DNA of 64,000 bases, taken from positions 310,001 through 374,000 of the forward strand of contig NZ_JAABNR010000002.1 of NCBI RefSeq assembly GCF_009925085.1. The letters are read 5' to 3'. The stretch's first letter is position 1, and each line of letters begins with the position of its first letter. A model generated the notes under the pieces. The model was given only the letters and a program-made list of their open reading frames with translations, ran no database searches and was not told where the DNA came from. The position numbers and the translations under genes were made by a program. Of the stretch, positions 23,538 through 33,286 are shown in pieces. Origin of the DNA: Stagnihabitans tardus (GTDB lineage Bacteria > Pseudomonadota > Alphaproteobacteria > Rhodobacterales > Rhodobacteraceae).

Positions 23538-24203
23538 ATGATCCGCCTCTATCATTTCCCGCTCTCGCCCTTTTGCCGCAAGGTCCGTCTGACGCTCGCC
23601 GAAAAGCGGATGGAGGTCGAGCTGGTCGAAGAGCGCTATTGGGAACAGGCGCCGGAGTTTCTGCGCAGGAACCCTGCGGGCAAGGTGCCGGTCCTGAAGA
23701 TCGACGCAAGGCTGATGAGCGAAAGCCAGGCGATCTGCGAATACCTGGAGGAGGCGAACCCGGCGCCGCAGCTGATGCCGCGTGATCCCGAGGCCAGGTA
23801 TGAGGTGCGCCGGATCTGCGCCTGGTTCGATGACAAGTTCCATGAGGAAGTGACCTCGAAGCTGCTGTACGAGCGGGTGCACAAGAAGGTCATGGGGCTC
23901 GGCTATCCCGACAGCAAGAACGTCAAGTTCGGGGCGGGGCGGATCAAGTATCACCTTGATTACATGGGCTGGCTCCTGGAGACGCGGCGCTGGCTGGCGG
24001 GGGATGTCATGACCCTGGCCGATTTCGCGGCGGCGGCGCATCTGTCGTCGCTGGACTATATCTCGGATGTGGATTGGAACCGCAATGCGGCGGTGAAGGA
24101 CTGGTATGCCAAGATCAAGTCCCGGCCCTCGTTCCGGACGCTGCTGGCCGATCAGATCCCGGGTTTTCCGCAGCCCGCGCATTACGCGGACCTGGATTTC
24201 TGA
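23538..24203 (+). CDS. Glutathione S-transferase family protein
   Basis: 221 aa. The N-terminus MIRLYHFPLSPFCRKVRLTL has the SPFCRK active-site motif with Cys near residue 13. AGKVPVLKIDARLMSESQAI gives the cis-Pro and SESQAI glutathione site, and the C-terminal helical domain (RRWLAGDVMTLADFAAAAHL) is typical. Substrate unknown. A GGAGGAAG ribosome site lies upstream of the ATG at 23538. Confidence 0.9.
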   Translation: MIRLYHFPLSPFCRKVRLTLAEKRMEVELVEERYWEQAPEFLRRNPAGKVPVLKIDARLMSESQAICEYLEEANPAPQLMPRDPEARYEVRRICAWFDDKFHEEVTSKLLYERVHKKVMGLGYPDSKNVKFGAGRIKYHLDYMGWLLETRRWLAGDVMTLADFAAAAHLSSLDYISDVDWNRNAAVKDWYAKIKSRPSFRTLLADQIPGFPQPAHYADLDF

Positions 24204-24209
24204 GGGGGC

Positions 24210-24232
24210 GGTGCGCTGAAGCGCACCCTACG
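24210..24232. repeat. GCGCTTCAGCGC-type palindromic repeat, single copy
   Basis: GGTGCGCTGAAGCGCACC is a perfect stem in the convergent gap between the GST and the TolB-like gene, followed by CTACGG. The same family occurs as an inverted pair at 30437-30490. It may double as a terminator although no T-tract follows. Confidence 0.6.
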
Positions 24233-24249
24233 GCCGCGGGGGCGTGATC

Positions 24250-25074
24250 TCAGGCAGCCTCATAGCGGATATAGGCGAAGGCCGATCCATCCGGCGCCCA
24301 GGAGGGCACGTTGATCGTGCCCTGGCCGCCGGTGAACTCCCGGATGCGGCGGCGGTTGCCCCCTTCGGCGTCGCAAAGCACCAGGGCCACCGGCAGCAGG
24401 GCGGGATGGCCAAGTGTCCCGGGCGGATAGGCCAGGTAGACCAGGTGGCGGCCGCAGGGCGAGGGATGGGGGAACCAGTTCACATGGTCATCCGCGAAGA
24501 GCTGCATTTGCCCCGATCCATCGCGGTTCATCACCCAGATCTGCGCATGGCCCGTCCTGTCGCAGTTGTAAGTGATCCGCGCCCCATCGGCCGAGAAATC
24601 GGGGCCGTCGCATTGGCCCTCTCCGCCCGTCAGCCTTGTCTCGGGCCCGCCCCCGACCGGGATCGTGTAGACGTCGATGACGCGCGAGCCTCTTGCGGCG
24701 ACATAGGTCACCGTCTCTCCATCCGGCGACCAGCCGTGGAACCAGGAGGGCGGCTGGGGCGAGAGCCTGCGCGCCGCCCCGCCTGACGCGGGCATGACCC
24801 AGATCTCGGCGCCATTGCCCGCGTGATGGGTGGAAAAGGCCAGGAGGCGCCCGTCCGGGCTGTAGCCGTGGTCGTTGTTGAGCCGGGTGAAACCGGTGTC
24901 GAAAGGCTCCAGCCGGGGCTTGGTCAGCGGCACGCGGTAAAGCGCACCGCCGCCATTAACCAAAAAGTGGTCGCCGGAGGCCGCCCAGTTCGGCGCCTCG
25001 ATCAGCCCGTCATGGGCGAGGACGAGGCGGCTTTGCCCGGTAGCGATGTCATAGGTTTCTAGAAAGCTCTTCAT
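24250..25074 (-). CDS. TolB-like beta-propeller protein
   Basis: 274 aa of repeated PD40/WD40-like blades with the SPDG signature: HGYSPDGRLLAFSTH, HGWSPDGETVTYVAA, PDFSADGARITYNCD, PHPSPCGRHLVYLAY and PSWAPDGSAFAYIRY. No signal peptide, so probably cytoplasmic, unlike TolB itself. Phrases such as AEIWVMPASGG and QIWVMNRDGSGQM are typical of DUF5050/PD40 propellers. Substrate or partner unknown. Confidence 0.83.
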   Translation of the reverse strand: MKSFLETYDIATGQSRLVLAHDGLIEAPNWAASGDHFLVNGGGALYRVPLTKPRLEPFDTGFTRLNNDHGYSPDGRLLAFSTHHAGNGAEIWVMPASGGAARRLSPQPPSWFHGWSPDGETVTYVAARGSRVIDVYTIPVGGGPETRLTGGEGQCDGPDFSADGARITYNCDRTGHAQIWVMNRDGSGQMQLFADDHVNWFPHPSPCGRHLVYLAYPPGTLGHPALLPVALVLCDAEGGNRRRIREFTGGQGTINVPSWAPDGSAFAYIRYEAA

Positions 25075-25189
25075 GGCTCTTGGTGGCCTGCCCTGCCGCG
25101 AAAGGCAAGCGGTGGCCTTGCCCCTGCCCCCGGGGACGAAAACGGCGCGCTCCGCAAGGACCGCGCCAAAGGCCGCAAGGCCGTCCCCG

Positions 25190-25223
25190 AAACGAAAACG
25201 GCGCGCTCCTTGCGGAGCGCGCC
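25190..25223 (-). terminator. Intrinsic terminator of the DEAD-box helicase gene
   Basis: On the minus strand a 10-bp stem GGCGCGCTCC / GGAGCGCGCC with loop GCAA is followed by GTTTTCGTTTC. A partial second copy of the same sequence (GACGAAAACGGCGCGCTCCG) lies at about 25136-25155, so the terminator seems duplicated. Confidence 0.65.
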
Positions 25224-25280
25224 TGAGGCGGTTGGGGCGAAGCCCCAGAGCCGAGGCAAAAGGAATGCGCGCAGCGCTCC

Positions 25281-27677
25281 TTACGGTTTGCGCTTCGGCG
25301 GGACGAAGCGCTTGGACGTGTCCGAGGCATCGGCGCGCGGCTTGGCGGCATAGGTCTTGCCCGCGGGCTTGTAGCCCTCGGTCCGGGGCTTGAAACCCTC
25401 GGTCTTCGGGCCGGACTTGAACCCGGCCGAGCGCGGCTTGTCGCCCTCTTCGCGGGGACGATAGGGGGTGCGGGCCTCGCCATCCTTGGACCCATGGCTC
25501 TTGAAGCCGGTGGCGCGGCTTTCACCGGCCGGGCCGCCATGGCTGCGGAAGCCTTCCGACTTGGGCTTGTAGCCCTCGGTGCGGGCCTTGTAGCCCTCGG
25601 AATTGGCCGAACGCGGCTTGTAACCCTCGCTGCGCGGCGCACCTTCCGAGCGGGGCTTGTAGCCCTCGGTCCGGGGTTTGTAGCCTTCGGAGCGCGGCGC
25701 GCTGTCCGAACGGGGCTTGTAGCCTTCCGAACGCGGCTTGTATTCGCCCTCGGTGCGCGGGGTATAGGTCTTCTTCTCGTAAGGCTTCTTCTCATAGGCC
25801 TTGCGCGGCGCCGCGTCGTTCAGCGTGGGCGTGTCGTGGGGCGTCCAGGTGCCGCCTTCGCCCTCTTCGACGATGCGCGAGGGCTTGGGCTTGTAGGCGG
25901 GCTTGTCGGCGCGCGGTTCATAGGTCTTGGCCGGGCGGTCTTCGCGGGGCGTATAGGCCGGGCGCTCTTCGGTGGTCTCGCGGGGCGTATAGGTCCGGGC
26001 GGCGCGTTCGCCATGGGCGGTGCGCTCGCCATAGACGGCGCGCTCGGGACGCGGGGCGCGGGCCGTCGCACGGGGGGCCGGGCGGGCCTCCAGGTCGGGC
26101 TCGCCCTCGACACGGGTCATGGTCAGGTCGCGGTCGAGCTCGGTCTTGGCGGCGAAGCGTCCGGCCACGGCCTCGGCGATCTGCACGAAGGTCCGGGCGG
26201 TCTGCACGCGGATCGCGCCGATGCCGTCTTTCGCGATGCCACCGGCGTCGCAGATCTTCGGGAGAAGCCAGCGGGCCTCGGCGCGCTGTTCGTGGCCGGC
26301 GTTCAGCTCGAACCAGACGGACGGCCCGAACTCACCGCGTTCGCGGGGCGGCAGGGCTGCGGGCGGGGGCAGGCTGTCGGACAGGACCTCGGGGGCCGAG
26401 CGCCCGGCGCGCCACAGGCGGATGAAGGCAGCGGCCACGCGGTCGGGGCCGAAGTTTTCGAGGAGCTTGGCGGCGAAATCCGCCTCCTCGCCCACATCGG
26501 CCTTCAGCGCGTCATGGTCGAGCATGCGTTCGTCGTCGCGGGCCTGGACTTCGTCGGCAGACGGGGCCTTCTCCCATTCGGCGACGACCTTGGCGCCTTG
26601 CAACAGGCGCTGGGCCTTCTTGTACTCGGCAGGCGTCACGACCAGGGCCGAGATGCCCTTTTGACCCGCGCGGCCGGTGCGGCCCGACCGGTGCAGCAGG
26701 GTCTCGGAGGAGCCTGGCAGATCGGCGTGGATCACCAGCTCCAGGCCGGGAAGGTCGATGCCACGGGCGGCGACGTCGGTGGCGATGCAGACGCGGGCGC
26801 GACCATCCCGCAGGGCTTGCAGCGCGTGGGTGCGTTCGGTCTGGGACAGCTCACCCGACAGGGCCACGGCCTGGAAGCCACGCTCGGTCATGCGACCGAA
26901 GAGGTGGTTCACATTGGCGCGGGTCTTGCAGAAGACGATCGAGGTGCGCGCCTCGTGGAAGCGCAGAAGGTTGAAGATCGCATTCTCGCGGTCGCGGTTC
27001 TGCACCGAAAAGCCGATATAGGCGATGTCGGCATGCTGCGAGCGCTCCGACTTCACCGCGATGCGCAGCGCGTCCTTTTGATAGGTGCGGGCCAGGGCCT
27101 CGATCTCTTTCGGCACGGTGGCCGAGAACATCAGGGTGCGGCGCTCTTCGGGGCAGGAGGAGAGGATCAGCTTGAGGTCTTCCTCAAAGCCCATGTCCAG
27201 CATCTCGTCGGCCTCGTCGAGGACGACGGCGGCGATGCGCTCGAGCTTCAGGCTTCCGCGCTCGATATGGTCGCGCAGACGGCCGGGGGTGCCGACGACG
27301 ACATGGGCGCCACGGTCCAGGGCGCGCTTTTCGGTGCGGTAGTCCATGCCGCCGACGCAGGTCGCGACCTTGGCCTGGGCCGCGCCGTAAAGCCATTCGA
27401 ACTCACGCGCGACTTGCAGGGCAAGCTCGCGGGTGGGGGCGATGATCAGGGCCGAGGGGTAATCGGCGAAGAGGAGTTCATTGGCGCCCTGCAGGGTTTC
27501 CGGAGCGATGGCGAGGCCGAAGGCCACGGTCTTGCCCGAACCCGTCTGGGCCGAGACCAGGAGGTCGCGCCCCGCCACGCCCTCTTCCAGGATGGCAGAT
27601 TGAACAGGCGTAAGGGCTTCATAGCCCTTCGCCGCCAGCGCCTGCGCCAAGGGCGCGGCAATGCTTGCGTTTTCCAT
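25281..27677 (-). CDS. DEAD-box RNA helicase with DbpA-type domain and repetitive basic tail
   Basis: ATP-dependent RNA helicase of the DeaD/CsdA type, 798 aa. The Q motif is ALTPVQSAIL, Walker A AQTGSGKT (residues 43-50), then PTRELALQ, VVLDEADEMLDMGF, FSATVP, IVFCKTRANV, ATDVAARGIDLPGLELVIH and HRSGRTGRAGQKG. A DbpA-like RNA-binding fold follows (about 455-530). The last 230 residues are low-complexity and basic, with many near-copies of SEGYKPR and TEGYKPR, probably an RNA-binding disordered tail. Start MENASIAAPL at 27677 chosen. It may act in cold adaptation or ribosome assembly, as other members do. Confidence 0.93.
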   Translation of the reverse strand: MENASIAAPLAQALAAKGYEALTPVQSAILEEGVAGRDLLVSAQTGSGKTVAFGLAIAPETLQGANELLFADYPSALIIAPTRELALQVAREFEWLYGAAQAKVATCVGGMDYRTEKRALDRGAHVVVGTPGRLRDHIERGSLKLERIAAVVLDEADEMLDMGFEEDLKLILSSCPEERRTLMFSATVPKEIEALARTYQKDALRIAVKSERSQHADIAYIGFSVQNRDRENAIFNLLRFHEARTSIVFCKTRANVNHLFGRMTERGFQAVALSGELSQTERTHALQALRDGRARVCIATDVAARGIDLPGLELVIHADLPGSSETLLHRSGRTGRAGQKGISALVVTPAEYKKAQRLLQGAKVVAEWEKAPSADEVQARDDERMLDHDALKADVGEEADFAAKLLENFGPDRVAAAFIRLWRAGRSAPEVLSDSLPPPAALPPRERGEFGPSVWFELNAGHEQRAEARWLLPKICDAGGIAKDGIGAIRVQTARTFVQIAEAVAGRFAAKTELDRDLTMTRVEGEPDLEARPAPRATARAPRPERAVYGERTAHGERAARTYTPRETTEERPAYTPREDRPAKTYEPRADKPAYKPKPSRIVEEGEGGTWTPHDTPTLNDAAPRKAYEKKPYEKKTYTPRTEGEYKPRSEGYKPRSDSAPRSEGYKPRTEGYKPRSEGAPRSEGYKPRSANSEGYKARTEGYKPKSEGFRSHGGPAGESRATGFKSHGSKDGEARTPYRPREEGDKPRSAGFKSGPKTEGFKPRTEGYKPAGKTYAAKPRADASDTSKRFVPPKRKP

Positions 27678-27900
27678 ATTTTTTCCCAAAGGGGGCACTT
27701 TGGCCCCATGATGTCCAGCGTTCCGGCCCATCATTCTGCCGCGTGTATCCTCCGACACGCATTAGACCCTTTGGCCGAAGTCTCGCCCTCTACAGGGGAT
27801 TTGCGATTCTGTATAGCCCCAAATGCAGAATAAATGCTGCGATGCGGCGACCTTTACCGTTAACGGGTTTGCCCCTATCTTGGCGCAAAAGGAGATCATG

Positions 27901-28143
27901 ATGGCCGAGCTTCATCTTGTGTTTGGCGGCGAGCTGGTTTCGCCGGAGAAGAACGTCTTCAAGGACGTCAGCGCCCTGCATATCGTGGGGATCTTCCCCG
28001 ACTATGAAAGCGCCTATCTCGCCTGGAAGGCCGAGGCGCAGCGCACGGTGGACAATGCCCATGCGCGCTATTTCATCGCCAATCTTCAGCGCCTGCGCGA
28101 AGAGGGCAAGAAAGGGTCGGCCACCGAAGCCATGACCTCCTGA
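27901..28143 (+). CDS. DUF4170 family protein
   Basis: 80 aa, soluble: MAELHLVFGGELVSPEKNVF, DVSALHIVGIFPDYESAY, AWKAEAQRTVDNAHARYFIA. This is the alphaproteobacterial DUF4170, commonly encoded beside waaA/lpxK, as recalled. Two adjacent ATGs (27898, 27901) follow an AAAAGGAG site; the second has better spacing. Function unknown. Confidence 0.88.
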   Translation: MAELHLVFGGELVSPEKNVFKDVSALHIVGIFPDYESAYLAWKAEAQRTVDNAHARYFIANLQRLREEGKKGSATEAMTS

Positions 28144-28144
28144 C

Positions 28145-29320
28145 TTGGCCTTCTCGCTTGGCCTTTCGCTTTACAACCTCGGCGCCCGGCCCGAGGGGGT
28201 GCAGAACGCGCCCCCGGCTCGGCCCGGGGGCTCTGTCGTCTGGTGCCATGCGCCCGACGAGGCCCTGGCGCCGATGCTGGAACTGGCGCGGCGGCTGATA
28301 GACGAGGATGGGGTGACGGTCCTGGTGACCTGCGCGGGCGCGCCCGAGACCGAGGCCATCGTGCAGCCGCCGCCCTTGGATTTCCCGCGCGACGTGGCGG
28401 CTTTCCTGGATCATTGGCGGCCGGATGTGGTGGTGATGGGCGGCGGCGAGCTGCGGCCCGCGATGATCCATGCCGCGACGCAGCGGCGCCTGCCGATGAT
28501 CCTGGTCGAGGCGCGGGCGCCCTGGATCGGGCGGGCGGGGTTCTTCCCGGGGTTGGTGCGGTCCTCGCTGGGGGCTTTCGCGCGGGTCCTGGCGGTGGAC
28601 GAGGCCTCGGGGCGGGCGCTCCGCAAGGCGGGGGTCGAGGCCGACCGGCTGATGGTCACGGGCCGGATGGAAGAGCCCTCGGCAGCACATCCCCATGTCG
28701 AACGCGACCGCGCTTCCCTGGCGCAAAGTTTCGCCACGCGGCCGGTCTGGCTGGCCGCCGATGTCGCGCAGGCGGAGGAGGCGGCGGTGATCACCGCCCA
28801 TCGCGAGGCCCTCAAGCTGGCCCATCGCCTGCTGCTGATCCTGGTGCCGCGCGATCCGGGGCGGGCGGACGCCCTGGCCCGCGCGATGGAGGCCGAGGGC
28901 TGGCGCGTGGCAGCCCGTGCGCTTGACCAGGAGCCGGATGGCGAGACCGAGGCCTATATCGTTTCGGATGCCGAATATGGCCTGTGGTATCGGCTGGCGC
29001 CGGTGACCTTCCTCGGCGGCTCCCTGGTGGGCGAGGGCTGCCGGCGGAACCCGATGGAGACGGCGGCCATGGGCTCGGCGATCTTGTGCGGCCCGAAGCC
29101 GGGGCCCTGGGCTCCGGCCTTTGGGCGGCTGGCGGCGGCGCGGGCGGCGCGGATGGTGGGATCGGGGGCGGACCTGGCGCAGGCCCTGGGGGATCTCTTG
29201 TCTCCGGATCGGGCGGCGCGGCAGGCCCAGGCGGCCTGGGCCATCGCCTCCGAGGGGGCCGAGGTGACCGAGCAGGTCATGGGGATGGTGCGGACTGTGC
29301 TGGACGGGGACAAGCTGTGA
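28145..29320 (+). CDS. waaA: 3-deoxy-D-manno-octulosonic acid (Kdo) transferase
   Basis: Adds Kdo to lipid A precursor. The 391-aa GT-B fold protein starts at TTG (28145), giving (M)[18 protein letters not shown] as in other alphaproteobacterial WaaA. Motifs: [94 protein letters not shown] and [20 protein letters not shown]. It sits two bases after the DUF4170 stop and overlaps lpxK by four bases. WaaA is inner-membrane associated; here the membrane anchor is short or absent. The TTG choice rests on spacing and homology. Confidence 0.87.
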   Translation: MAFSLGLSLYNLGARPEGVQNAPPARPGGSVVWCHAPDEALAPMLELARRLIDEDGVTVLVTCAGAPETEAIVQPPPLDFPRDVAAFLDHWRPDVVVMGGGELRPAMIHAATQRRLPMILVEARAPWIGRAGFFPGLVRSSLGAFARVLAVDEASGRALRKAGVEADRLMVTGRMEEPSAAHPHVERDRASLAQSFATRPVWLAADVAQAEEAAVITAHREALKLAHRLLLILVPRDPGRADALARAMEAEGWRVAARALDQEPDGETEAYIVSDAEYGLWYRLAPVTFLGGSLVGEGCRRNPMETAAMGSAILCGPKPGPWAPAFGRLAAARAARMVGSGADLAQALGDLLSPDRAARQAQAAWAIASEGAEVTEQVMGMVRTVLDGDKL

Positions 29321-30258
29321 GGGCGCCGGGCTTCTGGCAGACCGGGGGCTGGCGGTCGGTGATGCTGGCGCCGCTGGGCTGGGTTTACGGCGCGGTGACG
29401 GCGCGGCGGGTGCGGCGGCCGGGCTGGAAGGTGCCGGTGCCGGTCATCTGCGTGGGGAACCTGAACGCGGGCGGCGTGGGGAAGACGCCGACCGTGGTGG
29501 CCTTGGTCGAGCGGCTGGCGGCGCGGGGGCGGCGGGTCGCCGTGATCTCGCGCGGCTATGGCGGCTCGCTTGCGGGTCCGGTGCGGGTGGGGGCGCATCG
29601 GGCGGACCAGGTGGGGGACGAGCCGCTTCTGATCTCGGCCTTCTGTCCGGTCTATGTGGGGGCCGACCGGGTGGCGAGTGCGCGGATGGCGGCAGAAGAG
29701 GGGGCGGAGGTCATCGTCATGGATGACGGCTTCCAGAACCCCTTGGTGGTCAAGGATTTCTCCATCGTCGTGGTGGATGCGGCGCAGGGCTGGGGCAATG
29801 GACGCTGCATTCCGGCGGGGCCCCTGCGGGAGCCGGTCTCGGCGGGGCTCAAGCGCGCCGATGTCGTCCTGGCGATTGGCGAAGGCGAGGTGAGCGCTTC
29901 GGTGCCCCTGGTGCGCGGGCGGGTGGAGCCCCTGGCCATGGGGATGCCCTGGAAGGGCGCGCGGGTCATCGCCTTTGCGGGGATCGGCAACCCGGGCAAG
30001 TTCTTTGCGACGCTGCGAGGGGAGGGGGCGGATATCCTGCGCGAAGTGGCGCTGGACGATCACCAGCCCTTGTCGGATGCGCTGATGAAGCGGCTGGAGC
30101 TGGAGGCCATGGCGCGCGGGGCTCAGCTGGTGACGACGGAAAAGGACGCGGTCCGCTTGCCCGCCGCCTTTCGGGGGCGGGTGATGACCTTGGTGGTGCG
30201 GCTGCGGATCGCGGATTGGGCGCCGATCGAGGCGGGGTTTGCGCGGTTGGGGCTGTAG
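29317..30258 (+). CDS. lpxK: Tetraacyldisaccharide 4'-kinase
   Basis: Phosphorylates lipid A disaccharide at the 4' position at the inner membrane. 313 aa with P-loop [20 protein letters not shown] (GGVGKTP, residues about 50-56), [50 protein letters not shown] (catalytic Asp), [11 protein letters not shown] and [11 protein letters not shown]. Start GTG at 29317, overlapping the waaA stop (GTGA). Length is standard. It ends a DUF4170-waaA-lpxK operon for LPS core/lipid A. Confidence 0.93.
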   Translation: MRAPGFWQTGGWRSVMLAPLGWVYGAVTARRVRRPGWKVPVPVICVGNLNAGGVGKTPTVVALVERLAARGRRVAVISRGYGGSLAGPVRVGAHRADQVGDEPLLISAFCPVYVGADRVASARMAAEEGAEVIVMDDGFQNPLVVKDFSIVVVDAAQGWGNGRCIPAGPLREPVSAGLKRADVVLAIGEGEVSASVPLVRGRVEPLAMGMPWKGARVIAFAGIGNPGKFFATLRGEGADILREVALDDHQPLSDALMKRLELEAMARGAQLVTTEKDAVRLPAAFRGRVMTLVVRLRIADWAPIEAGFARLGL

Positions 30259-30259
30259 A

Positions 30260-30490
30260 CCCGGGGTATACCCCGGGCTACGGGGTGGAAACAGAGCCCG
30301 GTTTCCGGAGTGGGAGCTTTCGTGTCATCGGCGTAGCCCGGGGTATACCCCGGGATCCCGCGGACAGGGCGCGTGTTTCGGGTCGAGGCCCCGGGTCAAG
30401 CCCGGGGCGGCGGGGTGCTTGTGGCGGGGGCTCGCGGTAGGCTGCGCTTCAGCGCACCATCGGGGGCGGTGCGCTGAAGCGCAGCCTACG
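30260..30490. repeat. Cluster of palindromic intergenic repeats (three families)
   Basis: The gap after lpxK holds CCCGGGGTATACCCCGGG at 30260-30277 and 30337-30354. A GAGGCCCCGGGTCAAGCCCG element lies at about 30385-30411. A perfect 22-bp inverted repeat follows: arms 30437-30458 and 30469-30490, each containing GCGCTTCAGCGC or its complement, with about 9 bases between. The last arm overlaps the end of the DUF2256 gene. Each family recurs elsewhere in the window. Confidence 0.75.
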
Positions 30491-30635
30491 CCTGGGGCTT
30501 TCGGGTCTTTTGCCCCCGGCAGCGGTCGGAGCAGTATTTCACCTCCTCCCAGACCTTCGTCCAGGCCTTGCGCCAGGTGAAGGGGCGGCCGCAGGTGGCG
30601 CAGACCTTGGTCGGCAGGTCGGATTTCTTCCGCAT
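30486..30635 (-). CDS. DUF2256 zinc-ribbon-like protein
   Basis: 49 aa: [44 protein letters not shown] and CSDRC form a likely Cys4 zinc site, with the TWRKAW(TK)VW signature of DUF2256. It ends in the GC-rich repeat cluster. Adjacent to the photolyase gene, whose family often neighbours DUF2256. Role unknown. Confidence 0.85.
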   Translation of the reverse strand: MRKKSDLPTKVCATCGRPFTWRKAWTKVWEEVKYCSDRCRGQKTRKPQA

Positions 30636-30637
30636 CT

Positions 30638-32137
30638 TCACAGGTCGAAACTCAACTGGCCTTGAGGTTTGGGGGGCGCGCGGCGGGGGGCGCGGTCGTT
30701 GACGAAGCGCCGATCCGCGCGGGAGGCGTGTTTCTCGATGATCTCGATGATCTCGGCCCGGGGGGCGGTCTTGCGCAGGGAGAAGATCGCCTCCTTGGCC
30801 TGACGCGCCGCGCTGGAGGGATCGACCAGCGGCTCGGGGTAGCGGCGACCGAGGAGCCGCCCCGCGCCCTCCCAGCGCCAGGGCTCTTGCAGGTAGGGCA
30901 GCGGCACTTCGGCCAGTTCGGGCAGCCAGCGGCGGGTGAAGGCGCCGGTCGGGTCTTGTTCCTGGCCTTGCTTGACCGGGTTGTAGATGCGCGGGGTGTT
31001 GATGCCGGTCGTGCCCGATTGCATCTGGACCTGGGGCCAATGGATGCCGGGCTCGTAGTCGGTGAAGGCGCGGGCAAGCGGCGCCCCGGTCACCCGCCAA
31101 TCCAGCCAGAGGTGATAGGAGGCGCAGGAGACCACCATGGCCCGCATCCGGAAATTCAGCCAGCCCGTCGCCCGCAGATAGCGCATGCAGGCGTCAAGGA
31201 AGGGGATGCCGGTCTGCCCCGCCTCCCAGGCGGCAAGGCGGGCGGCATCGGCGGTTCGGGCGAGGTTCTCGGCCGGGCGATGCAGGCAGCTTGTCTCGAT
31301 ATCGGGCTGGTCTTCGAGCTTCTGGATGAAGTGGTCGCGCCAGGCGAGGCGGGACTGGAAGGAGGACAGCGCTTGCGGCCAGGGCGCCTGGGGCTGTTCG
31401 GCCTGGCGGAGGTTGGTGGCTTGGGTGACCTCGCGCGAGGAGAGCGTCCCCCAGGCGAGGTGCGGCGAGAGGCGCGAACAGGCGCGCTCGGCCGTCACCG
31501 GGGAGGACATGGCGGTCCGGTAGGGAGCGCCCCTTGTCGCGAGGAAGGAGTCGAGGAGGAGGAGGCCCGCCGCGCGGCCTCCGGTCTGGCGATGGGGGCA
31601 GGGGTCGGGTTTCAGGCCCAGGCCCTTGGCGGTCGGGATGGGCCCGGGCTCGAGGACGGGGCCGTGAAGGAGGGGCGCTTGCAGGGGCTCGGCCTGGGCG
31701 AAGGCGTCGCGCTGCCGCGCCCAGGCATTGCGGGATGTCAGCCGCCGGATGACGCCCTGTTGCGGCAGTTCGGTCCAGGTCAGGCCCTGGTCCCGTGCCC
31801 AGGCGGCGACGCGGCGGTCGCGGGCATAGGTCCAGAGGTTGCCGGTCTCTTCGTGGCTGATCAGCCGGGTGACCCTGTGGGAGCGGGAGAGGCGGGACAG
31901 GATGTCGACGGCATCGCCCGTGCGGATGACGAGGGGCGCGCCCAGGCTGGCCAGGGCCTGGCGGAGGTCCGAGAGGCTTTCCGCGATGAAATCCCATTGC
32001 CGGGCCGAGGCATCGGCTTGGGTCCAGAGTTCGGGTTCGACGATGTAAAGCGGGATGACCGGGCCTTCGGCGGCCAGTGTCAGGGCCGGATGGTCATGGG
32101 CGCGCAGGTCGCGTTTGAACCAGACAATGGCGGTCAT
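30638..32137 (-). CDS. phr: Deoxyribodipyrimidine photolyase / cryptochrome-family flavoprotein
   Basis: 499-aa light-driven DNA repair enzyme: [20 protein letters not shown], the antenna-domain [20 protein letters not shown], then the FAD domain with [59 protein letters not shown] and [15 protein letters not shown]. The subclass with [12 protein letters not shown] is common in proteobacteria; whether it repairs CPDs or acts as a cryptochrome is not decidable here. Start at 32137; a poorer upstream ATG is ignored. Adjacent to DUF2256 with a two-base gap. Confidence 0.9.
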   Translation of the reverse strand: MTAIVWFKRDLRAHDHPALTLAAEGPVIPLYIVEPELWTQADASARQWDFIAESLSDLRQALASLGAPLVIRTGDAVDILSRLSRSHRVTRLISHEETGNLWTYARDRRVAAWARDQGLTWTELPQQGVIRRLTSRNAWARQRDAFAQAEPLQAPLLHGPVLEPGPIPTAKGLGLKPDPCPHRQTGGRAAGLLLLDSFLATRGAPYRTAMSSPVTAERACSRLSPHLAWGTLSSREVTQATNLRQAEQPQAPWPQALSSFQSRLAWRDHFIQKLEDQPDIETSCLHRPAENLARTADAARLAAWEAGQTGIPFLDACMRYLRATGWLNFRMRAMVVSCASYHLWLDWRVTGAPLARAFTDYEPGIHWPQVQMQSGTTGINTPRIYNPVKQGQEQDPTGAFTRRWLPELAEVPLPYLQEPWRWEGAGRLLGRRYPEPLVDPSSAARQAKEAIFSLRKTAPRAEIIEIIEKHASRADRRFVNDRAPRRAPPKPQGQLSFDL

Positions 32138-32239
32138 CGGGGCTTTGTTCTTTTTTCGTTCCCTTTTGATGTAGCATGTTTTTCGGGCGAGGCCAGAGGG
32201 TTTCGGCAGGGTGGCGCGCACCGCCGTTCCGACCAGCAC

Positions 32240-32335
32240 GTCGAGGCCCCGGGTCAAGCCTGGGGCGCGGCGGGGAGAGAGAGGTGCCGGGGTTCACATG
32301 CGTCCCGCTGCTCCGGGCTTGACCCGGAGCCTCGA
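32240..32335. repeat. Paired GGCCCCGGGTCAAGCC-type palindromic repeats
   Basis: A CGAGGCCCCGGGTCAAGCCT element (about 32240-32275) and an inverted copy CTCCGGGCTTGACCCGGAGC (about 32310-32335) lie in the gap between the photolyase and the LOG gene. They belong to the family seen at 30.4, 33.3 and 41.7 kb. Confidence 0.7.
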
Positions 32336-32339
32336 GGCG

Positions 32340-33155
32340 TCACGCCCCCCAGGTGTCGATGGCCGCGAGCGCCTCTTCTGCGGTTTCGACGTAGCGGAAG
32401 AGCTTGAGGTCCTCTTGCGCGATGGTGCCGCAATCGGCGAGCGCCTGCCAGTTGATCAGGCCCTCCCAGAAGGACTTGCCGAAGAGGAGGAAGGGCACGG
32501 GCTTCATGCGCTTGGTCTGGATGAGGGTCAGGGCCTCGAACATCTCGTCCAGCGTGCCGAAGCCGCCGGGGAAGACGCAGATCGCCGCCGCGCGCATCAG
32601 GAAATGCATCTTGCGGATCGCGAAGTAGTGGAAGTTGAAGGACAATTCCGGCGTCACGTAAGGGTTGGGCGCCTGTTCATGCGGCAGAACGATGTTGAGG
32701 CCGACGGAGCGCCCCCCGGCCTCATCGGCACCACGGTTTCCGGCCTCCATCACGCCGGGGCCGCCGCCGGTGCAGATGACCCAGTGCTGGCCGCCTGCCG
32801 CAAGGCACCGCTGGGTCATGGCGAAGGCGAATTTGCGCGCCTCGTCGTAATAGGGGGTAAGCGCGGCGAGGCCAGGGGTGCGGGCAGTGGTCGCGAACTC
32901 GGGCGCGGGGATGCGGGCGCCGCCGAAGAGGACGGTGGTGGAGAGGACCCCGGCCTCGTCCAGCATGACTTGCGCTTTCAGAAGCTCCAGCTGCAGGCGG
33001 ACGGGGCGGAGGTCTTCGCGGGTCAGGAATTCGGGATCGGCGAAGGCGAGCTTGTAGGCGGGCGAGCGGGTTTGCGGCGTGTCGGGGATGCGGCGGGTGG
33101 CGGCCACGTCCTGGACGGAATCGCGGAAGGGATGCGGGCGGGTCGTGTCGGACAT
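32340..33155 (-). CDS. LOG-family / TIGR00730 Rossmann-fold protein
   Basis: 271 aa with the phosphoribohydrolase signatures GGGPGVMEAGNRGADEAGG and PGGFGTLDEMFEALTLIQTK. Family members remove ribose phosphate from nucleoside monophosphates (cytokinin activation in plants, nucleotide salvage in bacteria). Start MSDTTRPHPF at 33155. The N-terminal extension of about 70 residues, relative to short LOG proteins, is typical of the longer bacterial subgroup. Confidence 0.88.
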   Translation of the reverse strand: MSDTTRPHPFRDSVQDVAATRRIPDTPQTRSPAYKLAFADPEFLTREDLRPVRLQLELLKAQVMLDEAGVLSTTVLFGGARIPAPEFATTARTPGLAALTPYYDEARKFAFAMTQRCLAAGGQHWVICTGGGPGVMEAGNRGADEAGGRSVGLNIVLPHEQAPNPYVTPELSFNFHYFAIRKMHFLMRAAAICVFPGGFGTLDEMFEALTLIQTKRMKPVPFLLFGKSFWEGLINWQALADCGTIAQEDLKLFRYVETAEEALAAIDTWGA

Positions 33156-33254
33156 GGGGCTTTCCGGTTTGGGTCTCCCCAGACCTAACCTCTGGGAGCT
33201 TGGCTGGAAAGTGCGCCTTGCAGATGAATTTTCGGTGACATTCGGTGCTGTTCC

Positions 33255-33286
33255 GGTCGAGGCCCCGGGTCAAGCCCGGGGCGGCG
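33255..33286. repeat. GGCCCCGGGTCAAGCCC-type palindromic repeat
   Basis: GAGGCCCCGGGTCAAGCCCG between the LOG gene and dapD, same family and orientation as the copies at 30.4 and 32.2 kb. Confidence 0.7.

Noticed and set aside
25075-25280. A second terminator or attenuator copy before the TolB-like gene
   Set aside because: The copy near 25136 lacks the full stem, so only the 25190-25223 hairpin is listed.
25494-27833. A 779-aa open frame antisense to the helicase
   Set aside because: No recognisable domain and biased composition; the helicase motifs on the minus strand are unmistakable.
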